Shown in pieces: positions 1 to 8,412 of a DNA stretch of 64,000 nt. Under the pieces are notes generated by a model that saw nothing but the letters and a program-made list of their open reading frames with translations, was not told where the DNA came from and did no database searches. The position numbers were made by a program, and so were the translations under genes. The DNA is from Pseudomonadota bacterium. Lineage in GTDB: Bacteria; Pseudomonadota; Gammaproteobacteria; Burkholderiales; Thiobacillaceae. Location of the stretch: assembly GCA_021836225.1 (NCBI GenBank), contig JAKBJA010000117.1, positions 1 to 64,000 of the forward strand, read 5' to 3'. The first letter of the stretch is position 1. Every line of letters begins with the position of its first letter.

Positions 1-123
1 CAGCAGGACCTCACGCCCTCACAGGTGATGCGGCGCTTGATTCGTCAATACATCATGGAAAATGCGGGCGACCGTGAGTTGCCCGCGTGGCTGACCGCCG
101 CGACATTGCGCGGCGAGAAGTGA
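1..123 (+). CDS. C-terminal end of a ribbon-helix-helix-like protein (5' partial)
   Basis: The frame is open from the first base and stops at 121-123, giving the last 40 residues of a protein that starts outside the window. The piece 'LTPSQVMRRLIRQYIMEN' resembles the second helix region of CopG/Arc-type ribbon-helix-helix DNA-binding proteins, in which a short helix begins with S/T-x-x-x-hydrophobic-R and ends in a longer helix. That would make it a small regulator or antitoxin, but the beta strand that contacts DNA is not in view. No partner toxin is visible downstream, where the next gene points the other way. The family assignment is a guess from a short fragment; the existence of the reading frame is more certain. 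Confidence 0.45.
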   Translation, partial: QQDLTPSQVMRRLIRQYIMENAGDRELPAWLTAATLRGEK

Positions 124-156
124 AATGAGGTAGGCCGGCCTGCTGGGGCCGTGTGA

Positions 157-717
157 TCAGAACTCGTTGCGGATGCGCTTGTAGCCCTTGACCAGTTCAT
201 GGTTGGCCTGGGCCACGCTTTCGGAGAAGTCGGCGGCCTGCGGCGAGACGCGTTCGATCGTCGCCAGGTCGGCATCGGAGTGGATGTTCGCGGTGGACGG
301 GATATAGAAGCCCGGCGGCACGGTGCAGCCTTCCACCACCGAGTTGTGGCGGACGACCGAGCCTTCGCCCACGATGCAATTGAACAGCACCGAGTTGAAG
401 CCGATGAATACGTTGTCGCCCACGGTACAGGGGCCGTGCACGATCGAGCGGTGGGCGATGGAGGAACTGCGTCCGATGGTGACGCCGCCGCCGGCCTTGC
501 AATGGATGACCACGCCGTCCTGGATGTTGGAGTTGGCGCCGATGACGATGGGCTCCATGTCGCCATTCGCATCCACTTCGTCGGCGCGGATCACGGCATA
601 GGGGCCGATGAACACGTTTTCCTCGACGATGATCCTGCCGCACAGAATGGCGGTGGGGTCGACGAAGGCGGTTTCATGCACGATGGGCAAATGCCCGGAT
701 GGGTTTTTGCGGATCAT
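157..717 (-). CDS. Gamma-class carbonic anhydrase-like hexapeptide-repeat protein
   Basis: 186 residues forming a left-handed beta helix of hexapeptide repeats, in the gamma-carbonic anhydrase / PaaY / YrdA superfamily, expected as a cytoplasmic trimer. The catalytic set is complete: Arg44, Gln66-Asp67 and three histidines placed like the zinc ligands (His72, then His89 and His94 in 'AHRSIVHG'). It therefore looks like an active CO2/bicarbonate enzyme rather than an acyltransferase relative. The ATG at 717 overlaps the stop of the upstream SulP transporter gene in an ATGA arrangement, so the two are translationally coupled. That context supports a role in handling inorganic carbon, which suits an autotroph. 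Substrate specificity of this superfamily is hard to call from sequence, so the enzyme activity is probable, not proven. Confidence 0.8.
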   Translation of the reverse strand: MIRKNPSGHLPIVHETAFVDPTAILCGRIIVEENVFIGPYAVIRADEVDANGDMEPIVIGANSNIQDGVVIHCKAGGGVTIGRSSSIAHRSIVHGPCTVGDNVFIGFNSVLFNCIVGEGSVVRHNSVVEGCTVPPGFYIPSTANIHSDADLATIERVSPQAADFSESVAQANHELVKGYKRIRNEF

Positions 718-2516
718 GATTGGCGTGTTTCTCCGTTGGGAAGGCGTTGATGGCAGATGGTGAAGGCGCGCACGGGGCAATTCCGGCAAATCTCGTTGTC
801 GAGTTTCGGGTAGAGGATCTCGGCGGCGCGGGTTTTGGCGGGGAACAGGTTTTGTTCGCCGATTTCCTCCATGAAATGGCCCCCTCTCAGCGTGTCCGCC
901 AGGCTGTCCTTCATGCGATAGAAAGACAGGCTGCCGCCGATCTTCCGCCGCTGGCGCGCCGCCTCGGCCAGGAACTCGGCCCCGGCAAGATCGACGAAGT
1001 TGATGCCGCTGGCCATCACGACCAGGTGCTTGCGATCGGGCTCCGTTTCCTCGAGTTCCTGCAGTTGCTGCTGCAGGTGCGCGACGGCACCAAAGAAGAT
1101 CGAGCCGTTGATCCGCATCATTTTGATTTGCGGGCATTCCGGCCGGCCGTCGAGGGGCGTGTAGTGATAGCTTGCGGGGTCGGGATCGGGCAACACGGGT
1201 TCCAGCGCGGGGCGCGAGGTGCGGTACAGGTAGAACACCAGCGACAGGGCGATACCGAAGAAGATGCCCTTTTCCAGGTCAACCAGGGTGCCGATGAGCG
1301 TCACCCACAGGACAACGGTTTCCTGCCGGCTGATTTTGGGCAGCAGGCTGATGTGGTGGAAGTCGATCAGGCCCCAGGCGACCAGGAACAGGATCCCGGC
1401 CATCGCCGCGTTGGGCAGGTAGGCGGCCAGGGGGGCCACCAGCAGCAGAATCACCACCAGGAACAGGGAGGCGAACACGGCGGCGAGCGGGGTGCGCGCG
1501 CCGGCCGCGTAGTTGACGCCGCTGCGGTTGAACGATCCGCTGGAGGCGTAGCTGGAGAAGAAGCTGCCGACCACGTTGGACAGGCCCTGGCCTACGAATT
1601 CCTGGTTGCCGTCGATGTGCTGGCCGGATTTGGTGGCGATGGCGCGCGAGATGGAGACCGCTTCGGTCAGTGCCAGCATCGTGATGATGAGCGCCGGGAA
1701 CAGCATCTGGTTCAACGCGGCAAAGGAAAAGTCGGGCGCCGACAGCGGCGGCAGGCCGGCCGGCAGCGCGCCCACCGTCTTGATGTGGGTGACGTCGACG
1801 CCGTACTTCGCGTTCAGGGCCAGCGCCGCGAAACTGCCCACCAGCATGGCGGCAATCATGTAGGGAAATCGGGGAAAGAAGCGCTTGACCAGGATGCCCG
1901 AGGCCAGTGTGAGGACGGACACCGACGTGACGTAGGGATCGATTTCACCGATCTTGTGGACGAACAGGGACAGGATTTCGAAGAAGGGTGTGCCGCGCGG
2001 GATGTCCAGACCAAAGAAGTTCTTGATTTGGCTGCCCGCGATGAGCATGGCTGCGCCCGCGGTAAAGCCGATCACGACCGTATGGGATATGAAGTTGACC
2101 AGCACGCCCATGCGCGCCAGGCCAAGGATGAGCTGGAACACCCCGGTCATGAAGGTCAGGGTCAGCACCAGGCTGATGAACTCGGGCGAGCCGGGATGGG
2201 CAAACGGGCTCACCGACGCAAACACGGCGATGGAAATCGCGGTGGTGGGCCCGGACACCAGGTGCCACGACGAGCCGAACAGCGCACCGATGATGGCCGG
2301 CATCATCGCGGCGTACAGGCCGTATTCCGGCGGTAATCCGGCGATGGTGGCGAACGCCACCCCCTGGGGCAGCACGATGAGGGCGCCGGTCAGCCCGGCC
2401 ATCGCGTCGTCGCGGGCGGTGCTGCCGTTGACCGACGGCCACCAGCGCATGAAGGGAAGCAACTTGTAGACCCAGAGGGGACAGACCAGTGAGGATTTGG
2501 AAAGTGTTTTTTGCAT
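714..2516 (-). CDS. SulP family anion transporter with STAS domain (candidate bicarbonate transporter)
   Basis: 600-residue inner-membrane protein. Residues about 40-430 are very hydrophobic and carry the SulP core ('GLPPEYGLYAAMMPAI', 'GPTTAISIAVFASVSP'); residues about 455-560 form a cytoplasmic STAS domain. SulP proteins move sulfate, bicarbonate, or other anions with Na+ or H+. The first gene of a two-gene minus-strand operon, it shares a 4-nt ATGA overlap with the downstream gamma-carbonic anhydrase, which favours bicarbonate over sulfate as substrate; BicA-like and other SulP bicarbonate transporters are known in autotrophs. An odd feature is a C-terminal tail after STAS with a Cys-x2-Cys-x7-Cys arrangement (Cys577, Cys580, Cys588) that the usual family members do not need. 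Family assignment is firm; substrate is inferred from context. Confidence 0.9.
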   Translation of the reverse strand: MQKTLSKSSLVCPLWVYKLLPFMRWWPSVNGSTARDDAMAGLTGALIVLPQGVAFATIAGLPPEYGLYAAMMPAIIGALFGSSWHLVSGPTTAISIAVFASVSPFAHPGSPEFISLVLTLTFMTGVFQLILGLARMGVLVNFISHTVVIGFTAGAAMLIAGSQIKNFFGLDIPRGTPFFEILSLFVHKIGEIDPYVTSVSVLTLASGILVKRFFPRFPYMIAAMLVGSFAALALNAKYGVDVTHIKTVGALPAGLPPLSAPDFSFAALNQMLFPALIITMLALTEAVSISRAIATKSGQHIDGNQEFVGQGLSNVVGSFFSSYASSGSFNRSGVNYAAGARTPLAAVFASLFLVVILLLVAPLAAYLPNAAMAGILFLVAWGLIDFHHISLLPKISRQETVVLWVTLIGTLVDLEKGIFFGIALSLVFYLYRTSRPALEPVLPDPDPASYHYTPLDGRPECPQIKMMRINGSIFFGAVAHLQQQLQELEETEPDRKHLVVMASGINFVDLAGAEFLAEAARQRRKIGGSLSFYRMKDSLADTLRGGHFMEEIGEQNLFPAKTRAAEILYPKLDNEICRNCPVRAFTICHQRLPNGETRQS

Positions 2517-2705
2517 AGTGGCGATATTTTAAAGCATTCGCCGGGCATGACACAGCGGGCGCGGGCCGCGCATGGGGTTTGCGTTGCGGAAGCCTGTGCC
2601 GATTCGGCAGGGCGATCCGGGCCCCGGGTGGCGCTGCAAGCCCCGTCATCCCTGGACGCGGCCCGATCGCGGCAAGCTGCTTATGTGGCCGATGAAGGTA
2701 TTCAT

Positions 2706-2733
2706 TTGCGAACTGGTACGGTTGGCGTATAAA
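2706..2733 (+). promoter_or_regulatory. Candidate sigma-70 promoter of sqr
   Basis: TTGCGA (2706-2711) and TATAAA (2728-2733) are separated by 16 bp and lie 45 bp upstream of the sqr ATG. A strong ribosome site (GAGGAG, about 2763) follows. The 2517-2777 intergenic region separates sqr from the divergent SulP gene and must hold both promoters; I see no clear minus-strand hexamers. Confidence 0.5.
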
Positions 2734-2777
2734 AAAGAAGTCAGTACCCCTAACCACAACCCCGAGGAGACTTCAAA

Positions 2778-4049
2778 ATGGCGCACATCGTGATTTTAGG
2801 CGCAGGAATCGGCGGCATGCCCATGGCGTTCGAGATGCGGGAAAATGCACGGGCGGAAGACCGTGTCACGGTCATTTCGAATGTGCCGAATTTCCATTTC
2901 GTGCCGTCCAATCCGTGGGTGGCGGTGAACTGGCGCACGCGCGGGGATATCGAGCTGCCGATCGATCCCATCCTCAGGAAAAAGAACATCGATTTCATCC
3001 CGGTCGCGGCGAAGCGCGTGCACCCCGGCGAAAACCGCATCGAACTGGAAGACGGCCGCAGCATCGACTACGACTATCTGGTCATCGCCACCGGCCCCAA
3101 GCTGGCCTTCGACGAGGTCGAAGGTCTGGGGCCCAAGGGCCATACGCAGTCGGTCTGCACCGTCGACCACGCGGTGACCTCCAACGACAGCTGGCAGAAA
3201 TTCGTCAAGGATCCCGGCCCCATCGTCGTCGGTGCGGTGCAGGGCGCCTCGTGCTACGGGCCCGCCTACGAGTTCGCCATGATCATGGAAACCGACCTGC
3301 GCCGCCGCAAGCTGCGCGACAAGGTGCCGATGACCTTCGTCACCGCGGAACCCTATATCGGCCATCTCGGCCTCGGCGGCGTGGGCGACTCCAAGGGCAT
3401 GATCGAGTCGGCCTTCCGCGACAAGCACGTCAAGTGGATCTGCAATGCCAAGGTCACCAGGATCGAGGCGGGCAAGATGTTCGTCACCGAGGTGAACGAG
3501 GACGGCAGCGAGAAGAAGCAGCACGAACTGCCGTTCAAGTATTCGATGATGCTGCCCGCCTTCAAGGGCGTGGACGCGGTGTTCGGCATCGAAGGACTGA
3601 CCAACCCGCGCGGTTTCATCCTGATCGATCCGTATCAGCGCAACCCCACCTTCAAGAACATTTTCTCGGTCGGCGTATGCGTCGCCATCCCGCCGGTCGA
3701 AGCCACGCCGGTGCCGACCGGCACGCCCAAGACCGGCTACATGATCGAGTCCATGGTCACCGCCACCGCACACAACATCCGCTCACTGCTGGACGGCAAG
3801 GAGCCTGCCGAGAAAGCCACCTGGAACGCGGTCTGCCTGGCCGACTTCGGCGATACCGGCATCGCCTTCGTCGCGCTGCCGCAGATTCCACCGCGCAACG
3901 TGAACTGGTTCTCCGAGGGGAAATGGGTGCACCTGGCCAAGATCGCCTTCGAGAAATATTTCCTGCGCAAGATCAAGAAGGGCAATGTCGGGCCCTTCTA
4001 TGAAAATCTGACCCTGCGCGCGCTGGGGATTTCGAAACTCAAGGAGTGA
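2778..4049 (+). CDS. sqr: Sulfide:quinone oxidoreductase
   Basis: 423-residue flavoprotein that oxidises sulfide to zero-valent sulfur or polysulfide and passes electrons to the quinone pool at the cytoplasmic membrane. It starts with the FAD-binding 'GAGIGG' turn (residues 8-13). The three cysteines essential in type I enzymes fall at Cys127, Cys159 ('GASCYGPAYEF') and Cys353, the same numbers as reported for the Rhodobacter capsulatus enzyme, and the C-terminal amphipathic segment that docks at the membrane is present. An extra Cys301 sits near the quinone side. A flavocytochrome-c subunit is the alternative, but there is no signal peptide and no cytochrome partner. It stands alone, with its own promoter and strong ribosome site. 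This is the main marker for a sulfur-oxidising lifestyle in the window. Confidence 0.9.
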   Translation: MAHIVILGAGIGGMPMAFEMRENARAEDRVTVISNVPNFHFVPSNPWVAVNWRTRGDIELPIDPILRKKNIDFIPVAAKRVHPGENRIELEDGRSIDYDYLVIATGPKLAFDEVEGLGPKGHTQSVCTVDHAVTSNDSWQKFVKDPGPIVVGAVQGASCYGPAYEFAMIMETDLRRRKLRDKVPMTFVTAEPYIGHLGLGGVGDSKGMIESAFRDKHVKWICNAKVTRIEAGKMFVTEVNEDGSEKKQHELPFKYSMMLPAFKGVDAVFGIEGLTNPRGFILIDPYQRNPTFKNIFSVGVCVAIPPVEATPVPTGTPKTGYMIESMVTATAHNIRSLLDGKEPAEKATWNAVCLADFGDTGIAFVALPQIPPRNVNWFSEGKWVHLAKIAFEKYFLRKIKKGNVGPFYENLTLRALGISKLKE

Positions 4050-4071
4050 TGCGGGGACCTCGGCAGCCGCG

Positions 4072-4500
4072 TCAGCGGGACGCGTCGTCCGGTTTCGTTC
4101 CGGAGCCGGGGTGCAGCGCGATGACGGTGGCGGGCGCATCCGGTTTTTGACGCTCGGCGAGCAGCAGCAGCGCCTGATGGAACGCTCCCGGAAGGCGCTT
4201 CATGGTTTCGGCCGCCTGCGGAAGGTAATGCACCACCTCGAACGGCACGCGTTCGTCCAGCGATGCGCGCGCCTGGGGGCGGAAGTGCTGCCAGGCCAGT
4301 TCGACCCAAGCCTTGTTCTGGCTGTCGACGAAGATGAACTCCTCCGCATCCAGCACCGCCATGTACTGCATGCTGCGGATCGGCACGAACAGACAGGCGC
4401 CGGCACGCGCCAGCAGGGTGTGCGCAAGGTTGTAGGTCGCGGCGGGAAGAAAGTCAGGCAGCCGCGCGATTTCCTGCTCTCGATAAAAACGTTCTTCCAT
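4072..4500 (-). CDS. Conserved hypothetical protein
   Basis: 142 residues, not recognised. It is soluble, with no signal peptide or membrane segment. It is moderately rich in aromatic residues in the middle ('VELAWQHFRPQARASLDERV') and ends in a charged, probably disordered tail. The central part reads like a mixed alpha/beta fold. It is convergent with sqr, with 22 bp between the stops, and its upstream side faces the thioredoxin-like gene, so it forms a single-gene unit. Codon use and GC match the neighbours, and the frame is closed by an ATG and a TGA without overlap, which is why I take it as real. No function can be proposed. Confidence 0.6.
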   Translation of the reverse strand: MEERFYREQEIARLPDFLPAATYNLAHTLLARAGACLFVPIRSMQYMAVLDAEEFIFVDSQNKAWVELAWQHFRPQARASLDERVPFEVVHYLPQAAETMKRLPGAFHQALLLLAERQKPDAPATVIALHPGSGTKPDDASR

Positions 4501-4610
4501 GGCGTTACGGTAGCGTCATTCGCACCTCGGGTTAAGCAATATCTATAACGGAACGGGAATCCCTGCCATTGAGGCAAAATAGACGCCATTGTTTCCCCGC
4601 TTTGAACCCC

Positions 4611-4982
4611 ATGACCGACTTGCATGCCGCCTACGCACCGGGCCACATTTTCGACACCCATCTCGAACACTTCGACCGCGATGTGATCGAAGCCTCGCAT
4701 ACGCTACCCATCCTGGTCGACTTCTGGGCCGACTGGTGCCCGCCCTGCCGCGCGCTGACGCCGGTGCTCGAGCGCGTCATCGCGCATCACGCCGGCAGGA
4801 TCCACATGGCCAAGGTCGAGGTCGACGAGGGCGCCAACATGAAGCTTGCCGGGCGTTACGGCCTGCGCGGTTTTCCGACCGTGCTGCTGTTCGTCAAGGG
4901 CGAGATCGTCGGGCGTTTCTCCAGCGCTAAACCCGAGCACTGGGTGAAGGAGTTCATCGCCGAGCACACCGATATTGAATAA
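4611..4982 (+). CDS. Thioredoxin-like protein with CPPC active site
   Basis: 123 residues with a thioredoxin fold: the active-site motif 'WADWCPPC' (Cys43, Cys46), 'KVEVDE' and the cis-proline segment 'GFPTVLLF'. No signal peptide, so it acts in the cytoplasm. The CPPC dipeptide differs from the standard CGPC and should shift the redox potential. There is a roughly 30-residue N-terminal extension ahead of the fold compared with thioredoxin 1. I chose the ATG at 4611; an in-frame TTG at 4569 would add 14 residues but lacks a ribosome site. The last 8 bases overlap the following PIN-domain gene, suggesting coupled translation. The physiological partner is unknown. Confidence 0.8.
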   Translation: MTDLHAAYAPGHIFDTHLEHFDRDVIEASHTLPILVDFWADWCPPCRALTPVLERVIAHHAGRIHMAKVEVDEGANMKLAGRYGLRGFPTVLLFVKGEIVGRFSSAKPEHWVKEFIAEHTDIE

Positions 4983-5412
4983 GCCCGTGTTGGTGCTCGA
5001 CACCAACGTCGTGCTCGACCTGCTGCATTTCGACGATGCAGCCGCGCGGCCCTTGCTTCGCGCGTTGGACGACGGGCGGGTGCGCTGCGTGGTGACCGCC
5101 GCCACGCTCGAGGAGTGGCGGCGCGTGCTGGCCTATCCCGAATTCGCCCTGGATTCGATGCAGCGGGCGGCGCGGCTCGCGCGCTACCAGGATTTGTCGG
5201 AGACGGTGGCGGGGCTTGTAGCTGACATGGCCCTGCCGTACTGCAGCGACCCCGACGACCAGAAATTCATCGAACTGGCCGCCGCAGTCCCTGCGCAGGG
5301 ACTGGTCAGCAAGGATCGCGCGGTGCTCAAGCTGCGCCGCCGCTGCGCACCGTATTTCCGCATCATGACCCCGGCCGAAGCAGTGCGCTGGCTGGACGAC
5401 TTGCCGGTCTGA
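4975..5412 (+). CDS. PIN-domain protein (putative toxin PIN family)
   Basis: 145 residues with the acidic residues of the PIN nuclease fold: 'VLVLDTNVVLDLL' (Asp9), Glu45/46, and 'SDPDDQKFIELA' (Asp92-Asp95). This matches the COG1569-like group of 'putative toxin' PIN proteins, usually Mg2+-dependent ribonucleases. The start is a TTG at 4975 that overlaps the end of the thioredoxin-like gene by 8 bases; a GTG at 4987 is the next choice. No antitoxin gene is adjacent: upstream is the redox protein and downstream is convergent nhaR. It may be an orphan or act in RNA processing rather than as half of a toxin-antitoxin pair. Fold assignment is good, role open. Confidence 0.8.
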   Translation: MNKPVLVLDTNVVLDLLHFDDAAARPLLRALDDGRVRCVVTAATLEEWRRVLAYPEFALDSMQRAARLARYQDLSETVAGLVADMALPYCSDPDDQKFIELAAAVPAQGLVSKDRAVLKLRRRCAPYFRIMTPAEAVRWLDDLPV

Positions 5413-5424
5413 GCGGCTGGCGCG

Positions 5425-6330
5425 TCAGCGCGCGTCCTGCGGCTGGAACCGCCGCCGCGCCGCCTCGCTCACCGCCAGAACGGCCGGATGGCTCAACCGC
5501 CGTTCGACCGAAATGGCGAAAAAGCGTTCGCGTATCTCCAGCGTCCGCCCCAACTCGATCACGTCGTATTGCCGCATCACGTCCTGAACGGTGGTGAGCG
5601 GCACCGGGAACACGCCTGCCCCGGCCTGGCCGAAGGCGCTCATCAGCGCGCTGTCGTCGAATTCGCCGACCACCAAGGGCTGGATGTCCTTGCGTTCGAG
5701 CCAGCGCAACAGCGGGACGCGCAGCGCACTGTCCTCGCCCGGGATCAGCAGCGGAACGCCATGCAGGTTGGCGGGGAAGTCCGTTTCCAGCGTGTCGGCG
5801 ATCGCACGCGCGGCCAGAAAGGCGATGCCGCATTCGCCCAGCGGATGGCTGTAGCCCTTGATGTCCATCTTGGCGGGGAGCGGCCGGTCGGCCAGCACCA
5901 TGTCGAGCCGGTGGATCGACAGTTCGGCGGCCAGCTGTTCCAGCCGGTCTTCCCGGCACACCAGCTTGACCGGCTCGGCCAGCGTCAGCGCAGGGGCCAG
6001 CAGCTGGTAGGCGATCGCTTTCGGCACGACGTCGGCGATGCCGACCCGGAACGGGTGGGCGCGCGCGGCGAGGCGGTTTTGCAGCGCTTCCTCGAGCTCG
6101 GCACCGACGTCGAATATTTCGTCGGCGTAGGTGAGTGCGGTACGCCCGGCATCGGTCAACTCGAGGCGGCGGCCGCTGCGACGAAACAGCGCGACCCCCA
6201 GGCGTTCCTCGAAGGCGCTGATCTGGCCGGACAGCGTCTGCGGTGCCAGATGCAGCTTCTCGGCGGCGCGGTTGATGGCGCCGGCCTTGGCGACGGTGCG
6301 GAAGTAATGCAGGTGCTTGTAATTGAGCAT
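5425..6330 (-). CDS. nhaR: Transcriptional activator NhaR (LysR family)
   Basis: 301-residue LysR-type regulator. The N-terminus ('MLNYKHLHYFRTVAKAGAI') with the winged helix at about residues 5-60 is diagnostic of NhaR, which responds to Na+ and pH and in enterobacteria activates nhaA and osmC. A periplasmic-binding-like sensor domain fills residues about 90-295. No antiporter gene is next to it; instead it is divergent from htpX with 141 bp between starts, so htpX and nhaR itself are the likely local targets. It converges with the PIN gene, 12 bp apart. Length and domain order are normal. Confidence 0.88.
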   Translation of the reverse strand: MLNYKHLHYFRTVAKAGAINRAAEKLHLAPQTLSGQISAFEERLGVALFRRSGRRLELTDAGRTALTYADEIFDVGAELEEALQNRLAARAHPFRVGIADVVPKAIAYQLLAPALTLAEPVKLVCREDRLEQLAAELSIHRLDMVLADRPLPAKMDIKGYSHPLGECGIAFLAARAIADTLETDFPANLHGVPLLIPGEDSALRVPLLRWLERKDIQPLVVGEFDDSALMSAFGQAGAGVFPVPLTTVQDVMRQYDVIELGRTLEIRERFFAISVERRLSHPAVLAVSEAARRRFQPQDAR

Positions 6331-6471
6331 GATGCGGAAACAGATCGATAAAATCGAACAATAGCAGTATAAAAATCGAATTTTATTGTTTGTTTCCCAT
6401 CTATATTCTGTTGTGTGTCCGTGAAAAGGGCGGTCAGCCCCGACACGACCCGGGCTTTAAAGGAGAACACC
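6331..6471. promoter_or_regulatory. Divergent control region between nhaR and htpX
   Basis: 141-bp AT-rich gap in otherwise GC-rich DNA. It contains two direct copies of a TAAAA(A)TCGAA motif, at about 6350-6359 and 6371-6381, plausible as LysR-type contact sites, and TATATT at 6402-6407 as a possible -10 for htpX without a good -35. The htpX ribosome site (AAGGAG) is at about 6459. Confidence 0.4.
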
Positions 6472-7347
6472 ATGAAGCGTATCGTTTTATTCCTCGCCAC
6501 CAACCTGGCGATCGTGCTGGTGCTGTCGCTCACCATGCGCATCCTGGGCGTCGAGCCCTATCTCACCGCGAACGGCCTGAACCTGAGCTCGCTGCTGATC
6601 TTCGCGGCAGTCATGGGCTTCGGCGGATCGCTGATTTCGCTCGCGATTTCCAAGTGGATGGCGAAGAAATCGATGGGCGTGCGGGTGATCGAGACGCCGT
6701 CGAACTCGACCGAGTTCTGGCTGGTCGATACCGTGAAGAAATACGCGGCGGACGCCGGCATCGGCATGCCGGAAGTCGGCATATTCGATTCGCCCGAAGC
6801 CAACGCCTTCGCCACCGGCATGAACAAGAACAACGCGCTGGTCGCGGTGTCGTCGGGGCTTCTGAACGTCATGACACGACAGGAGGCCGAGGCGGTGATC
6901 GGCCACGAAATCGCCCACGTCGCCAACGGCGACATGGTCACGCTGGCCTTGATCCAGGGCGTGGTGAACACCTTCGTGATGTTCCTGTCGCGCGTGATCG
7001 GCCACACCGTCGACCGCGTGGTGTTCAAGAACGAGGAGGGCCACGGCCCGGCGTTTTTCGTCACCATGATCGTGGCCGAGCTGGTGCTCGGCATCCTCGC
7101 CTCGATCATCGTCATGTGGTTCTCGCGCCAGCGCGAATTCCGCGCCGACCGCGGCGGCGCATCGCTCGCCGGCAAGCAGCCGATGATTTCCGCACTGGAG
7201 CGTCTGGCGAGCCTGCACCCGCATCCCTTGCCCGACAAGATGGCCGCGTTCGGGATCGCCGGCGGCGGCGCAGGTGGGATCAAGCGCCTGTTCATGACGC
7301 ATCCGCCGCTGGAAGAGCGCATCGCCGCCCTGCGCGCAGTGCAGTAA
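6472..7347 (+). CDS. htpX: Membrane protease HtpX
   Basis: 291-residue zinc metalloprotease of the inner membrane that degrades misfolded membrane proteins together with FtsH. Two N-terminal membrane helices (residues about 4-22 and 38-60) precede the catalytic '[11 protein letters not shown]' (His145, Glu146, His149); two more helices follow, and 'REFRAD' supplies the third zinc-ligand region. I chose the ATG at 6472, which has an AAGGAG 8 bases upstream and gives the canonical '[11 protein letters not shown]' start; an upstream in-frame start at 6415 would add a hydrophilic leader that would spoil the first helix. Divergent from nhaR, and followed 24 bp later by a TerC-family gene, probably cotranscribed. 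Confidence 0.95.
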   Translation: MKRIVLFLATNLAIVLVLSLTMRILGVEPYLTANGLNLSSLLIFAAVMGFGGSLISLAISKWMAKKSMGVRVIETPSNSTEFWLVDTVKKYAADAGIGMPEVGIFDSPEANAFATGMNKNNALVAVSSGLLNVMTRQEAEAVIGHEIAHVANGDMVTLALIQGVVNTFVMFLSRVIGHTVDRVVFKNEEGHGPAFFVTMIVAELVLGILASIIVMWFSRQREFRADRGGASLAGKQPMISALERLASLHPHPLPDKMAAFGIAGGGAGGIKRLFMTHPPLEERIAALRAVQ

Positions 7348-7371
7348 GCTTAACCCGGCCCGAGAAAGAAT

Positions 7372-8340
7372 ATGGACGCTGCCCTGCATATCGGCGAACC
7401 CTGGATGTGGGCGGCGTTCGTCGGCTTCGTGCTGGCGATGCTGGCCGTCGATCTGTTTCTGGTCGGCGGCAACAAGGCGCACAAGGTCGGCTTCAGGGAA
7501 GCGGCAGCCTGGTCGGTCGTGTGGGTCTCGCTCGCCATGCTGTTCAACCTCGGGCTGTGGTGGTATCTCAAGGGGGCGCACGGCAGCGCGGTCGCCGACG
7601 CCAAGGCGATGGAGTTCCTGACCGGCTACCTGATCGAGAAGGCGCTTGCGGTCGACAACATCTTCGTCTTCCTGATGATTTTCGGCTTCTTCGCCGTGCC
7701 GGCGGAATACCAGCGGCGCGTGCTGATCTACGGCGTGGTCGGGGCGATCGCGATGCGTGCCGTGATGATCTTGGCGGGTGCCTGGCTGGTTCAGGAATTC
7801 CACTGGATTCTCTATGTGTTCGGTGCCTTCCTTGTCGTCACCGGCGTCAAGATGCTGATGTTCGCCGAGGCCGAGCCGGATCTCGGCAGGAATCCGCTGC
7901 TCAACTGGGTCAAGCGCCACCTGCGGCTGACGCCCGGCTACCGCGGCGAGAAATTCTGGGTGCTCGAAAACGGCGTGCGCACGTTCACCCCGCTGTTTCT
8001 AGTGCTGGTCATGATCGAGCTGTCCGACGTGATCTTCGCGGTCGATTCGATCCCGGCGATTTTCGCGATCACCACCGATCCCTTCATCGTGTTCACGTCC
8101 AACATCTTCGCCATCCTTGGCCTGCGCGCGATGTATTTCATGCTGGCCGGCATGGCCGACCGTTTCCATCTGCTGAAGTACGGTCTGGCGATGGTGCTGG
8201 TATTCGTGGGGGCCAAGATGCTGATCGCCGACTTCTACAAGATCCCGGTAGGCTTGTCGCTCGGCATCGTCGGCCTCATCATCGCCACCTTCATGTTCGC
8301 CAGCCTGTGGGCGACGCGGAAACAGTCCGCCGCGGATTGA
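7372..8340 (+). CDS. TerC family integral membrane protein (Alx-like)
   Basis: 322 residues, about nine membrane helices. It carries both TerC signatures: 'EKALAVDNIFVFLMIFGFF' (about 84-102) and 'ELSDVIFAVDSIPAIFAIT' (about 215-235), whose acidic residues line a metal path. Relatives include Escherichia coli Alx, linked to manganese export, and proteins proposed to load metals onto exported enzymes. It follows htpX by 24 bp, which suggests a shared membrane-stress transcript. No manganese riboswitch can fit in that gap. A role in Mn2+ homeostasis is inferred from the family. Confidence 0.88.
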   Translation: MDAALHIGEPWMWAAFVGFVLAMLAVDLFLVGGNKAHKVGFREAAAWSVVWVSLAMLFNLGLWWYLKGAHGSAVADAKAMEFLTGYLIEKALAVDNIFVFLMIFGFFAVPAEYQRRVLIYGVVGAIAMRAVMILAGAWLVQEFHWILYVFGAFLVVTGVKMLMFAEAEPDLGRNPLLNWVKRHLRLTPGYRGEKFWVLENGVRTFTPLFLVLVMIELSDVIFAVDSIPAIFAITTDPFIVFTSNIFAILGLRAMYFMLAGMADRFHLLKYGLAMVLVFVGAKMLIADFYKIPVGLSLGIVGLIIATFMFASLWATRKQSAAD

Positions 8341-8412
8341 AGCGGGGCAACGCTTGCCGGACGGCACGTTGCCATTCCTTGCCCGCTGCGGGATCCTAGC
8401 CGGAGGACATCC

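Noticed and set aside
6331..6471. A confident sigma-70 promoter for htpX.
   Set aside because: TATATT at 6402 lacks a -35 at suitable spacing; only a general control region is reported.
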